Shown: positions 51,085-63,047 of the stretch, piece by piece | Numbering within the stretch: the stretch's first letter is position 1 | Layout of the letters: every line of letters begins with the position of its first letter | NCBI GenBank assembly: GCA_036852015.1 | Contig: JAANDG010000072.1 | Span: 307,330-371,329 of the forward strand | Source of the DNA: Pelodera strongyloides | Lineage: Eukaryota; Nematoda; Chromadorea; Rhabditida; Rhabditidae | Direction: 5' to 3' | DNA: 64,000 nucleotides | The notes under the pieces: generated by a model | What the model saw: the letters and a program-made list of their open reading frames with translations, nothing else | What the model was told of the DNA's origin: nothing | Database searches by the model: none | Made by a program: the position numbers and the translations under genes

Positions 51085-54000
51085 ATGACAGACATTGTCG
51101 AAACAGCTACTCTTACGATGAGTCCTCGGGACTTGGTGAGTTCAAACACTACTTTACTTTTTGCTTTTTGCTTTAAATGTGAGCAAAGGCCCCTTTTGTA
51201 GAAACACTTTTCCTATTCGAATGCATTCAGATATTCATGGAATTGGTTCACATTCTTAACTCAAGCGGCCTCGATCCTGGTGTCGATAAATACCCTCTGA
51301 TTCTTGATTATACGGCCCCGCTTGTGAGTCAAATTTTGCCATTCAATACGTTGTGTTTTCATCCTACCCAAAGCGGCGTGAAAGTGCATGCTGAGAATGT
51401 GAATTCAAGCCTGCTCTACTTTAAGCTCAACATAGACAGGTGGTCGACACAATTAGAGCCTAGACACTTAAAATGTATGTGTTCTGCAAAGCAATAATGG
51501 TTTATTAACATGTCCATATGTAGCTCATCAATGTTGAACTACCGCATATTTCAGGATTGGGCTGTTCCCCTTTATGGATATGTGATGCCGATGCTGGTAG
51601 TGATAACCACGGTCACTAATTCATTTATTGTGATTGTTTTGTCGCAGAAACATCTCCGAACACCAACCAACAGTGTCCTTCTAGCAATGGCGCTCACCGA
51701 CTTGATGACTGGTCTAATATATTATTATAACACTTTTTAAAAATCGAAATGCAAATTTATGATTATATTAAAAACTTTTATGCAAACAAGCATTAAGAAT
51801 AATAATGTGACATCAGGGGGTTTAGCTCTCACCATCAGGGGTAGAACGCTCGCCTTTGCATGCGAGAAGACAGGGGTTCGATTCCTCTAACCTCCCCAAT
51901 TTTGCTTTTGCGAGAAAGTCAACAATTTTTTTTGCTTGTTCATATTGTAACTAACCGGGGTTTAGATCAGGTAGAGCGTTATCGTTTTTTGCGCGATTGA
52001 TGCATGCCCTAACTTCCACGTACTGGATTTTCTGTGAAAAAGCAATATGCCCGTCCTTGAAGCTTGTTACCATCTTCTATTTTTCTTCGTTGGCATATTG
52101 TAATATAAAAAAATAGGAAACAATAGACATAATATGAAAGCAAACATCGGGGGTTTAGCTCAGGGGTAGAGCGCTCGCTTTGCATGCGAGAAGTCAGGGG
52201 TTCGATTCCCCTAACCTCCACAATTTTGCTTTTTTGAGAAAGTCAAAAAAAATTTTTTGCTTGGTTGATAGTGTAATTAACCGGGGTTTAGATCAGGTAC
52301 AGCGTTATCGTATTTTGCGCGATTGATACTTGCCCTAACTTCCACGGGTTGGCATTTCTGTGAAAAAGCAATATGCCCGTCCTTGAAGCTTGTTAGCATC
52401 TCCTATTTTTCTTCGTTGGTATATTGTGATATGAAAAAAAGGAAACAATAGACATAATATCAAAGCAAACATCGGGGGTTTAGCTCAGGGGTAGAGCGCT
52501 CGCTTTGCATGCGAGAAGTCAGGGGTTCGATTCCCCTAACCTCCATAATTTTGCTGTCACACGTAGAACAGCAATATTTTTTTCTCGCGATGCATTTCGT
52601 TGTACTATCATAGTGTTGCAAAGACCAATAAACAAAGACTAGTAGAACGATATATATTTTGTATTTTGTAGGTGTAAAATGAATTAATATTTAAAGGAAT
52701 AATAAGGGTTCAATTGGACATTAGATTGTTACAGCTGTTTAATTCCCAGTTAAAAAGCCAAACTTCAACTCGTGCCACGCTTTTAGGCTGGACTTCTGTT
52801 CCATGGTTTCTGTATTACTATACACTCGGAGGCTACGTTGTCGATCAAAGTAAGTGCATGTCGCTTTTTCTCCCTTCACTGTTTAGACATTCAAAAAAAA
52901 TACGCAATCATCCCCCTTTCAGAGTACGGTATGGACGATTGGTGGTGTTTCGCACAAAAGTACCTGGCTGATATCGTGCCATCAGTGTTTCACACAACCG
53001 CAATCTGGTTGACAGTCTTTCTGGCGGTACAGAGATACGTCTATGTCTGTGTGCCCAACTCCGTACACCTCTACTGCACACCGAAGACCACAAAAATTGT
53101 CATTGTGTTTATATTTCTAGTAAGTTATTTTGCATATGAGAAAGCGTATTGCCCCACTTTGAGACTATGTAGACCTATCGAAAGAGCCAACCATTTGAAG
53201 CACAACAGCCACCATTCCTTTTAGTTCTCGATTGTGTCAGTGATGCCGGATCTTATTGGAAAGCGACGAGCACACTACATACTACAAGGAAGGAACATTT
53301 GTGCTTATTACTATCCGAAATGGGTGGAATTGATTGGAAGGAATACGTTCTACACGACATATTACTGGACAAGAGTGATTCTTCACGGAATACCGTGTAT
53401 GATGCTCCTGGTGAGACACTGCTAATGTTTTAAGCTTGCCATAAAATATTAAAGCATATAAAGCAATGACCTCGCTTTGGCAAAGCAATTCAGGTTCAAG
53501 TTAATTACTCACTCAGGAACATATTTGAAAAATATAGCGGTTCTCCATTTTCTTTACACAGGTTTTATAATTCAATAAAAGACGTAGTCCTACAAGGATG
53601 GAGTTTGCTTTAGATATTCACCTACAAGTTGGGAAACACGATCAAACAGGCAGAGCTGAGAAAGCGATCATGGGCGATTCCATCAGAACCGAACCATGAC
53701 AGAAAGGGCAGTACGACACCAAAGTAACTTTTTAATTAGCGTTATTTTTCAAAAAAAAAAAGATGTGGGGCGGAGACACTGGTAATTAAAGGGTCTGGTA
53801 GCGGTTTAATTCCATAAATTATGGAGTAATGCTGTTATGTGGTCTCGGTCCAGCCTAGTCGTGCCTCCTAGGCTTACCCTCGCCTGCACATAACTAATGT
53901 TTCCTCCACCGGTTAACAACACAACTTTTCGCTATCACCGTACATCACACATTCCCACAGCATAAACCCATAAACCTCATATCATACACAAACATCCTCA

Positions 54001-57000
54001 TATCATCATAAAACACGATAAAGCATAATGTTTATTTCTTCCAATAAACATGCAAAGGTTTGTTAGGTAAATTTGGTGGTCTGTTTTCCTCGGTGGCTTA
54101 GATTCCGGTGTGCGTGGAGACTGTACTGTGTCTGACCGGAACACAGTTGCTTAAGTTGTGGAAGGTTGACTGGGAGTATGTGTCATCCATTTGTGTAGAC
54201 TTGGCTGTAAAAGAGTTATTTAATGAGTGACCCTTTAAACTACCAACCTGCACCCTTTACTATGTTGCAAGTTAGTTTGATGTCGATCACCCATCACACG
54301 GATGTAGCCACATGGGCACGCCAATACTATGAAAACATGGAGGCAAAGTGAGGCACGATGTGGACAGATTTACCCTCTTATTGTTAAAGATAAATAGCTT
54401 ATCTGAAACGTAGTTCAACGCCTTGAGTATTCAGTATTTTAGCACCTTGCAATAGACAGAACAAGACTAACTAATGGGTAGAATGTCAAGAAAAGGACAT
54501 CGGAACTTCGTTACTAGGTACTGCTAGAGGCTAGGCTACACAAACCCGTCTTGGGAAACTTCTTTGCCTTTTGCCTCTGCACTCATATCAGGGTGGGTGG
54601 GTGGGCTCCAAGGACCGTCAATGACTTTAGAACCCCGGAGTTCACCTTATATACGCTCCTACCGTACTCTTCGTTGCGTGTTGCGTCTTGCGCTGCTACC
54701 ATTTTTTAGAATCGCGTAATCGCGTTCAGTTCATGGGCACATGGGATAACCGCTGCAGGAAACAAAAGTTATGTGGTCTTGGTCCAGCCTAGTCGTGCCT
54801 CCTAGGCTTACCCTCGCCTGCACATAACTAATGTTTCCTCCACCGGTTAACAACACAACTTTTCGCTATCACCGTACATCACACATTCCCACAGCATAAA
54901 CCCATAAACATCATATCATACACAAACATCCTCATATCATCATAAAACACGATAAAGCATAATGTTTATTTCTTCCAATAAACATGCAAAGGTTTGTTAG
55001 GTAAATTTGGTCAAGCAATTAAGCCCCGGGGGTTGCGTTGCGGGTTGCGCTCGCATTCGAAAATGAGTCGTGCGTTGAGCTCCCAATTGGAATAATAAAA
55101 ATACTTCCGCGCGTTAATTGTCAGGCTGTTAGGCCGCACAGATTACCCCAAACCACCCGATAATCATTCACACTATAGAGCGCAGCCCACATGGGTAACT
55201 GCTTCCTATATGCAAAAGGTATGTATATGTATGAAGGTACTGTATGATATAATACTATTGCTGGGCAACAATCCCAGACATAACCCCAACCGTACTGCGG
55301 TCCTGCGCCAAACTCGTAACGACTCACCCTTTATGTTTATGCAATCCATCCAGTCTTAAGCCAGGACGGTCACCATGAGCACTTCAGGTCCCGCATGCTA
55401 ACCGGAAGCTGCGTCGAGCGACTCAACTGCCTAAACCACACATTTTCATACCAAATGAGAAGTTCGTATACACCATTCACTATCGACTAAACTAACTGTG
55501 CGACACTTTTTATACGCCAATACTCAACACATTCATCTTAGGTCTTTGTTTGTAATGCGTACGAGCAAAATGTCTCGACTGGTGGGTCGATAGGCTCCCA
55601 AGCCCGAAAAATCAGTGCATCAAGAGGTAGTACCATAGATCCTCTCTATGCTACATTTCTGACATATTTCGCAACCGCGCAAACTCAGATGCTTAGCGAA
55701 TTAACGGTTGATGGGAATATGACGTGAACTCCGCCCAAATGCCAGTGTAAAGCTCTGAGCTCTACTGAGAGGGTATAGTTCGCCGATCCCGGCCATCCAC
55801 AATACAAAGATCTCCATGCATCCTTTCTTTTAAGCTAGGTAGCGAGAGCGATAAACGGTGCCCTAGGAAAATCGATAAGCAACAATTATGCGTGTATTGA
55901 ACGAAATTTAGTAAACCGAGCTACCGAGGCTCTTATTAGGACCTTCCAGGCTCACGCTCTTCACATAAATTTTTATTCTCACCTTAATAAGTCGCACTTG
56001 TTGACAATATTCCATCCTTACGGTCGCGCACATTCTCCTTGGCTTATTGATGTCTCTCTATTCGCAGCGAGAGGACTAGCCACGTTTCCCCTCCACCTGG
56101 ATTCTCACGGTCTCCGGCATCTAAGAAAACATGATAACCTCGTTTTTATTAAACGCGTATTCGTAGCTATCCAGCAATAAATCCTCTCAAACACGAGCCA
56201 CGAGCTCACTACACTTTTACTGCATACGTACATAGTGTTCTCGGTAAAGATCTTTTCCCGAGTTCCCGCGGATCATTATTTTCTAATTTCCGCACAATTT
56301 ACACATATTGGCCATTCTCAGAAAACGCGCAACTTAGCTCCAGTGGCTATTTCGTCCGCATGAAGCATGGTCACAAGAAAGACTTTGTAAAAAATAACCT
56401 GGAGGCAACGCTACTGCGTTATTAAAACCTTAAACTCATGTCTTGCAAACGTTGGCGGTTGGCCTGTGGCATTAAATTAGGAAAATGATATCCGCCGTTT
56501 CATAAACGTAATGTCTAGATCAATAGTTACACTCAGTAACACCCACTAGTAATAAACCCAGTTCAATCAAGAACTACTGAACTGCACCACAAACTTAGTG
56601 CAAATCAGGGGTACATGCTGGTGCGGTTTTGAACCACCTCCGGAAGCAATTCCAAATTTATATATTTGGGCGAAACATGCTGTTTTATGACAGCGGTCAA
56701 CACTAAGCTAAACAAAACAACTCCATTAACGCACGTAAATTATACCATGGTGCAAATATAAACCCCGGAAAGTCGCACTTAACAGAATTCTCACTTTTTA
56801 CACGGGCAATGATTCGTAAACAATGGTTCAATATATAGGAACCTTGAGGTGTGAACATACCATAAACGGTGTACTCACACTTGCCAACTAAACCAGTCTA
56901 ACTGTCGACAACGACAACCTTTTATCCCCACAGAAATGTTTTCATTACCACCCGCTGGCTTTTTACACATCAACTCCTCTCACAGACGCGTTCTTGGAAC

Positions 57001-60000
57001 CACGTTCCCAAAAATAGCAACCCCGTGCCATACCACATTCTGTATCAAGATTCTCGCAGAATCTTAGCCTCCGCGGGCTTTTCATGTATCTCCTCAGATA
57101 CGGACTTGGAACCGCGTTCCATAAACAAAATAAATACATACGCTTAGCCACGACTAGAGCAATCGAAATATCGGTGCTAACGAGCCTTACAAATTTAATA
57201 TCTAGAATGTAGATGGAAATTTGATCATAACAAACAGAGGCGAGAAGTAAATATTAGGCAAATGTCGTAAACGTTTGGTTGAGAGAAAAGGGGTATATTA
57301 ACACGAGACGAGCTGTTAACTGGATATTTACACTCAATACATTTAATTCTACGAGCGCTAATGCTACTCTTAAAATCCCTCATAGGAAACAGAATGCATA
57401 CAGCAACCTTACGCGGCCCAAACCACGAAATCACTTGATTCACCATAGCACGCAACAAAAATGCAAGCAGACGTCTGCCAACAAAATGCCCAACACTTCA
57501 ACGAGTCAATAGTACCGCTCACCGTGTGTATTCTTTGTTGCTTTCCTCTATCCACTAAATGCCTCGAACAATGTTGCCGCGGATCTGGAAGTTCCACAGT
57601 TCCACTTTTCCCGCAACGGGAAACCTTCGGATAATTGCTGCACATCAGCCGTCTTCGACTTTAATAACTATAATAAGTAAAGACCAAACGTATCGGCGAA
57701 TAGCGGATATGCATACATACGATAAAGGGGTAAATATAAACATGACGATTTGGTTTGCTAATAAATACCTGATACTAAGCGCTTAAATTCACTTTTCCAT
57801 ACCATAACTAAAAGTGTGTAAATGTCGGGGCCAGAGTAACACAAAAAAAGGTTGCCCTTTCGGTACCGAAAATGTCCTTATTGAAAAGAGCTATTACAAA
57901 TATAGACAAGAATAATCATAGAAAACTGTCAACGAACATAACAACGTGCTACAAATTTTGATAACCATAATTTCTTAAAACAAATGAATTTCGCGTGCAA
58001 TACCACCACAAACAACAAAACTTCAATCAAACATATCTCAAAAAAGACAGCCGCACACCGGTCTCCAAGGACCGTCAATGACTTTAGAACCCCGGAGTTC
58101 ACCTTATATACGCTCCTACCGTACTCTTCGTTGCGTGTTGCGTCTTGCGCTGCTACCATTTTTTAGAATCGCGTAATCGCGTTCAGTTCATGGGCACATG
58201 GGATAACCGCTGTAGGAAACAAAAGTTAACAACAACATCCAAGTCAAACCCCCGAACATTACCCGACCATTAATCACAATCAACAATACTCCATTACATC
58301 CTCTCTAAATGAGTTTTAGAGCTTGAATTGTTTTTGTTCATAGGCAAGTGTGGTCACCGACCACATATTATCATAAGTACAAACACGTTTATATTCTAGT
58401 CATAAAAATATATTCAGTTTGAGTACAGTGTCGTTTCAATGCATTCATTTTTTTTTTGCATACTGCTGTGATGAGATTGTTATTATTCGCAAATCTTGGT
58501 GCCTGAAAAGGACTTCTCTTATGGAGTTCCCATGCCTATTTCCGTCACAAAGACCCAGTTCAATACAATTAATGAATTGCCGTCTGCTTTGCGGAATGTC
58601 AATTCCATTTCACTCATTTGACTCGGCAATAATGCATTGTTTTTGGCGGCTGCCATCCCTTTGTTGATAGAAAACACAACGAAACATCACATTTAAGAAT
58701 TCCGAAGAGTTTTTAAGGGAAACACTAACAATAAATATAGCAACAATGCTTTGCACATTTTGTTGTAATTTGATGAGGATCGTAATAATTATCTTAAATT
58801 TCGCATATTGCTTCTCTAAGGCGTATACTATCTGCTCTATCCTATGTTGTGTTTCAGATGTTCTTCCAATATTGGTGGCAGAAGTCTCTACGCAACGAAC
58901 AGAATGCTCGCAGTCATATGCTCTGTTTTTCTAATTCTTGAGGTGAGTGAGAAAATTCCACCAGTCGGTCATTTTTATGTGCAAAAATGCAACTTCGACA
59001 TATGTGTTCTTTGAGTCAGGCACTGTTGGACTCCAAAATAGTATGGGACTGATTGTGAGACTCTGTGATTTCTTTAGATACCTGCCGCAATTCTGTTCGG
59101 GATGAACTTCTTAATCGGGCAACGTCTTGTGAACAATACCGATTATTATGCTGAGCTTCTTAACAAGACCAACATCATTAGGTCAGCACTACTGTATATA
59201 GTGGATCCAAGTGGTATGCATATCGTAAAATTAAAATCACCCGACTCGCTCAGGTTATGCTACGGAAACAAAAAGATCTATAATGTCGGGATCACGTTCA
59301 GCGTAGCTTAATATAATAGGTTCAGCCTAGATTAATATAATATTATACTATATATTTTTCTGTGTTTATATATGTTTATTAGTTATATGTTTCTGTGCGC
59401 ATCTTTGTGATGTAATTATTATTATTATAGGCACCTACTTATCGTTCTCACGTCTCCTGTCCAGTTCGCCATTTACTGTTCAATGTCTGAGCAATTCAGA
59501 CTCACTGTTCGACAATTGTTCACTTCTCGACTATTATTTGTCGCCCAGGTATTCATAATTAATATTTTCATTCTAAAAACAAATCATCATAAGTAAATAC
59601 CTGCATTGCAATTCGACTTGGTATCAATAACGGATTTTGCAAAGCATGGTTTTTCTTCCGAGAATGACTGCTGTTTTTAACATATTGGCAGAGGCTGCAT
59701 TGTGTTCTTCCTATTACAGGCTCAAGCGACCTTCCATGGCGGGAAGCGCTACTCGCTGATTCTAGTAGATGTCGAAACCATCGAATGCAAGCGGAACGGC
59801 AGTCGGGCACTGCGAATCAACCCGCTTGAGGCGTAAGTTTTGATTTGCTTTGATTTTTTTGTGCATATTTTTGTGATTATGCTTCTAATTGTACGATGTG
59901 ACGTTTGCACTTTAAGGGAGTCGATAAAGCTGGATCATCCAAGGAAGAAAGGTCGTCACACATCCGTTCCGTGTACGTCGAAGAAGAGTCTTCCTTGTCG

Positions 60001-60364
60001 GAACGGAGAAGCGCGACACAGTGTCAATTCTGTGAGACACAATTCATTCCGAACAATGCCGAATAGGCAGTCGAATAAACAGGTATGTTGCAATACGCAA
60101 GCAAATGCTTGACCTTATCTTTACTTGTTTCGTGCAACTTCTAAGCTACTAGCTCGCATTAATCACCACAAATACCAAGAAATCGTTGGTGTTTGTTGAC
60201 TTATAATTCTAAATGAGTTTTAGCAGATTGTCGAGCGTGCTTCTTTCCTGACCGATCCTGCGGTAGTGTCGGACACAGTGTTGGAAATAATGTCTCCAGT
60301 AACAACGTTCAACTCGCTGGAGGAAAATTCGGTTCTACACGATGCAACTACTGTTGCATTTTGA
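51085..60364 (+). CDS. Peptide GPCR, sex-peptide/myoinhibitory-peptide receptor type
   Basis: Thirteen plus-strand exons: 51085-51135, 51231-51323, 51555-51711, 52787-52849, 52923-53119, 53225-53410, 53614-53723, 58858-58942, 59078-59181, 59431-59548, 59720-59832, 59917-60082 and 60224-60364 (TGA). They give 527 residues, all phases consistent. Seven helices are visible: TM1 around VMPMLVVITTVTNSFIVIVL; the TM1-2 loop HLRTPTNSVLLAMALTDL; TM2 ending SVPWFLYYYTLGGY; TM3 AIWLTVFLAVQRYVYVC with QRY in place of DRY; TM6 NRMLAVICSVFLILEIPAA; TM7 HLLIVLTSPVQFAIYC. These match the family of Drosophila SPR and the C. elegans SPR-related and DMSR receptors, plasma-membrane receptors for amidated neuropeptides. 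A long Ser-rich cytoplasmic tail follows. The exon-3 donor is weak (G|gtctaa). Intron 3 carries tRNA genes; intron 7 (5.1 kb) carries a duplicated element. An acceptor precedes the ATG by four bases, so trans-splicing is possible. Confidence 0.88.
51816..51896 (+). pseudogene. tRNA-Ala(UGC) pseudogene
   Basis: First copy of the tandem tRNA array. Compared with the two intact copies it has about eight extra bases in the D-arm (after TTAGCTC), an extra C in the anticodon loop, a broken D-stem (GAAC for GAGC) and a T-stem mismatch. It is unlikely to fold as a functional tRNA. Confidence 0.85.
51957..52017 (+). pseudogene. tRNA-Ala-like relic in array spacer, unit 1
   Basis: Starts GGGGTTTAGATCAGG-TAGAGCG and ends CCCTAACTTCC, aligning with both ends of the neighbouring tRNA-Ala genes. 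The anticodon arm is scrambled and the 5' T-stem with TTCGA is missing, so no B box remains. Confidence 0.75.
52149..52220 (+). tRNA. tRNA-Ala(UGC)
   Basis: 72 nt with full cloverleaf: acceptor GGGGGTT/AACCTCC (one G-T pair), D-stem GCTC/GAGC, anticodon stem CTCGC/GCGAG with loop TTTGCAT (anticodon TGC), T-stem AGGGG/CCCCT with TTCGATT, discriminator A. A/B-box promoters are intact and a run of T's at 52231-52236 can end Pol III transcription. It lies in an intron of the GPCR, same strand. Confidence 0.96.
52283..52343 (+). pseudogene. tRNA-Ala-like relic in array spacer, unit 2
   Basis: Second copy of the relic at 51957-52017, in the same position relative to its unit and equally lacking the T-arm. 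This shows that the relic pre-dates duplication of the unit. Confidence 0.75.
52474..52545 (+). tRNA. tRNA-Ala(UGC)
   Basis: Identical over its 72 nt to the copy at 52149-52220, with the same cloverleaf and TGC anticodon. Homology to the repeat unit stops soon after its 3' end, so it closes the array. Confidence 0.96.
53834..54771 (+). mobile_element. Unclassified element, short copy (shared ends, unique interior)
   Basis: Begins with a 244-base left end (53834-54077) and finishes with a 166-base right end (54606-54771) that recur almost identically in the adjacent copy. The interior (54078-54605) is unrelated to the other copy. The left end opens with an imperfect palindrome (GTTATGTG...CACATAAC, with AGCCTA...TAGGCT inside) and holds a hairpin ATGTTTATT/AATAAACAT at about 54027-54051. 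No coding capacity, no LTRs and no terminal inverted repeats between the two ends were found. GTTA occurs at both boundaries and may be a target duplication. Confidence 0.65.
54768..58228 (+). mobile_element. Unclassified element, long copy, directly abutting the short copy
   Basis: Left end 54768-55011 matches 53834-54077 with very few differences (for example TCTTGG for TCTCGG). Right end 58063-58228 matches 54606-54771 with about one difference (CTGTAGG for CTGCAGG). The 3-kb interior (55012-58062) has no long ORF and no recognised protein. The two copies share the junction GTTA. The near-identity of the ends implies recent activity or gene conversion. It lies wholly inside GPCR intron 7 and leaves both splice sites intact. 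Confidence 0.65.
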
Positions 60365-60403
60365 TGTGTGCGACTTGTATAATGAAACGATGTCAAAAGA
60401 GGC

Positions 60404-60409
60404 AATAAA
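60404..60409 (+). terminator. AATAAA polyadenylation signal of the GPCR gene
   Basis: AATAAA lies 40 bases after the TGA stop, as expected for a short nematode 3' UTR. Confidence 0.7.
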
Positions 60410-61012
60410 TATACGTATAATACCATTCCTATGAAACTGTAGGTGATGAGTGCGGTTTGCTGTCTAGTACTGCTATTAATCATGTATTTGCTGATGTTAC
60501 TTCTAGATTATGCTTATTTCCCCAATATGGGCTTGTTGTACAAAAAAATTTATATGTGTTGGGTAGCAATTTGCAATCTCCTACTAAAACAGACATCAAC
60601 CCTGATTGAAGTGTGAGAGTTTCTGACAGTCGAAATGGTTGTTCAATATCCTGATATGATGAATCCTCAACGAGCATTTATAACACACCTTAGGGTAGCG
60701 AAGTTCTGTAGACATTTTTTTATTGCACGAGAGGATGAGGTGAGACACCATGAAAAAATGTAATAATCTTTGATTTCTGTTTCAAATATTTTTTTATATA
60801 TTGAAAAAGTATTCGTAAGGGCTTTTTCATTTCCATATTCTCTGGTTGCATTTTATTGTATATTAATGGATTTTTTACCTTGTCATAGTACTGACTCTAT
60901 TGCTTACAACTACTTAGATTTTTGTAATTCACCACTTACCTTGTATATTTCTAACATTTTTTGGAAATGAAATAAATTGGTCAATCAGAAACTGTGCTAA
61001 TTCTTATTTCAT

Positions 61013-61013
61013 G

Positions 61014-61071
<58 letters not shown>

Positions 61072-61074
61072 GTA
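61013..61074. repeat. AT dinucleotide microsatellite
   Basis: About 60 bases of almost uninterrupted AT repeats. Confidence 0.95.
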
Positions 61075-62039
61075 TAAATGACCATATTATATTCTAATGT
61101 GATCCAGGAATCATGAAATATTCTGTGATTGGCCAGGAAGACCTCCCGAAACCACTTTGTTTACATTTCCCTTATCCTTGAGGTTACCGCGGAATATGCA
61201 AATTTTATGCTCGCACCAGTGTTCAGTAAATAACAAACAACGATTAGTGTGCACACATCTCATTGTGGACAGATCATTCAAGAAACCCGATGGTATTGGA
61301 CACTATTCACAGAAAATGCAACAATACACATGGAACTCTTGAGAATAAGAAGTGGACATAGCATAATCCTTTCTTCCGATATCTAAGCGGACACAAGTTC
61401 AACTTAAGCAACCTATTTCCTGCTCATAATTCATTTCATCAAACAATTCTCAGATTCACAGTTCTGTTTTATGACAACTTATCATACCCGATTGTATAGT
61501 GATATGCATCGACACAATATATCTGAACAAATAGATACCGCAAGAGGAGCATATTTATGTAGTATTTGTATGCATGTTGGACCACAGCTGCTATGAAGCC
61601 AACCTGCATACAATCGTTGTTATATCCTAGATGATTCTTAGATTCTGACTCCCTGAAGAACGCAGCTCACTGTACGAGTTAAATCGTGCTAACCTTGCTA
61701 TAAGTTCCGAGTTGCGGGTACTCGCATACTCCCTCGGGCTGTGGCTGAGAGCTGTGCAAATTAACCGCTCATTCTCACTATCAAGTCACTATCCCCCAAC
61801 AAAAGTCACACTCTCAATAATCAGCCGTCTACTTCCTGCTAAAGAAACATTTCATCAAGAAATTTAAATGTTCTTAACTAATTTGTCATCCATATTTCAA
61901 ATTGGTTTATCATAATTCGTTTGATTGCTGTCATAATTTAATACACAGGTTTTTCAGAAACTAGTTCATTATTCGAGATCGCATTTATTATAAATAGTAG
62001 GCGAGATTCAAGATATTTTTCATGTCATAGTTCGCAAAA

Positions 62040-63012
62040 ATGATTTTCATTATATTTGCTACAATTGTCTCTATAATTCCTGTGTGTGATGCAGCACGCT
62101 ACGGAGTCGAAAAAGGCAAGTTCTTAAAGTTTTCTCATTGGTTTTTTTTTCCTGAAATGATGCAGTTCTGTTAGGCGCTATGGTTACTATATTATGTTTC
62201 CACTTGTTGTTTCTCAGATAGGTGTTTGGATGGATCTACTCCAGAACGGGACAAGTTGGGCAATATTTTGTGGTGTTCATCAGATCTCGATTGCACAAAA
62301 AGCCGAAAGTGAGTTTGTACTCGTTATCAGAATAAGATGACGGATTTCTTTCTTAAGACAATGAAAAGTGGCTTTAGATCGGAACTATTCAAAGACGTTA
62401 ATAAATTGTCCGTTTAGATGTATGCATACAGGAGAGCACCACTTCACTACGCCCATTAATTATTGTTGCTCGACAAAGGTGGCACTTTGCTCTCAACCAC
62501 CTAGTCCGGGATATGGAATGTGTGCTAAATCGTCTTCCGTAAGGTAGAAATATTTTTTATCCTGTGTATTACGTTTGAAACTCCTTCAGTTAAGATTCGA
62601 GAATGTAGAATTTCATAAAATTTGCACTCAGGTACTATTTTGATGCAGTGCACCTCCGTTGCAAAACCTTCCAGCATCTCGACTGCAATGGCGGAAACGA
62701 AAACAATTTTCTCACTTTAGAAGAGTGCGAGAGATTTTGCCAAAGCACAGGTAGCCGTTTTTTAACCCATCGACCGTACACAGGTTTTTTCCCCATCCAA
62801 TATGGCTTTTTGTACATGGGTTTTCTTGTATTCGGGTCTTTATGTTGCAAATCATCGGTATCGGTTACGTATTTATTGCTTACCATTGGACCACTTTCAG
62901 CATGTGAGGCTGGAGAGTCAGTCCTGACCGATACCTTCACTGGAAGACCGGTGACTTGTGGAAATCAAGAATGCCCCAGTGAATTTCCCCCCCCCCCCCC
63001 CCCCCCCCCAAA

Positions 63013-63047
<35 letters not shown>

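Larger units (their letters stand above)
60365..62039. other. Intergenic region between GPCR and Kunitz/lustrin gene
   Basis: Contains the GPCR 3' UTR, an AT dinucleotide tract (61013-61074) and the promoter region of the downstream gene. No exon is supported. Confidence 0.6.

Noticed and set aside
53834..58228. LTR retrotransposon or solo LTR interpretation of the repeated ends
   Set aside because: The left-end and right-end sequences differ from each other; each recurs only at its own side, which LTRs do not do, and no gag/pol is present.
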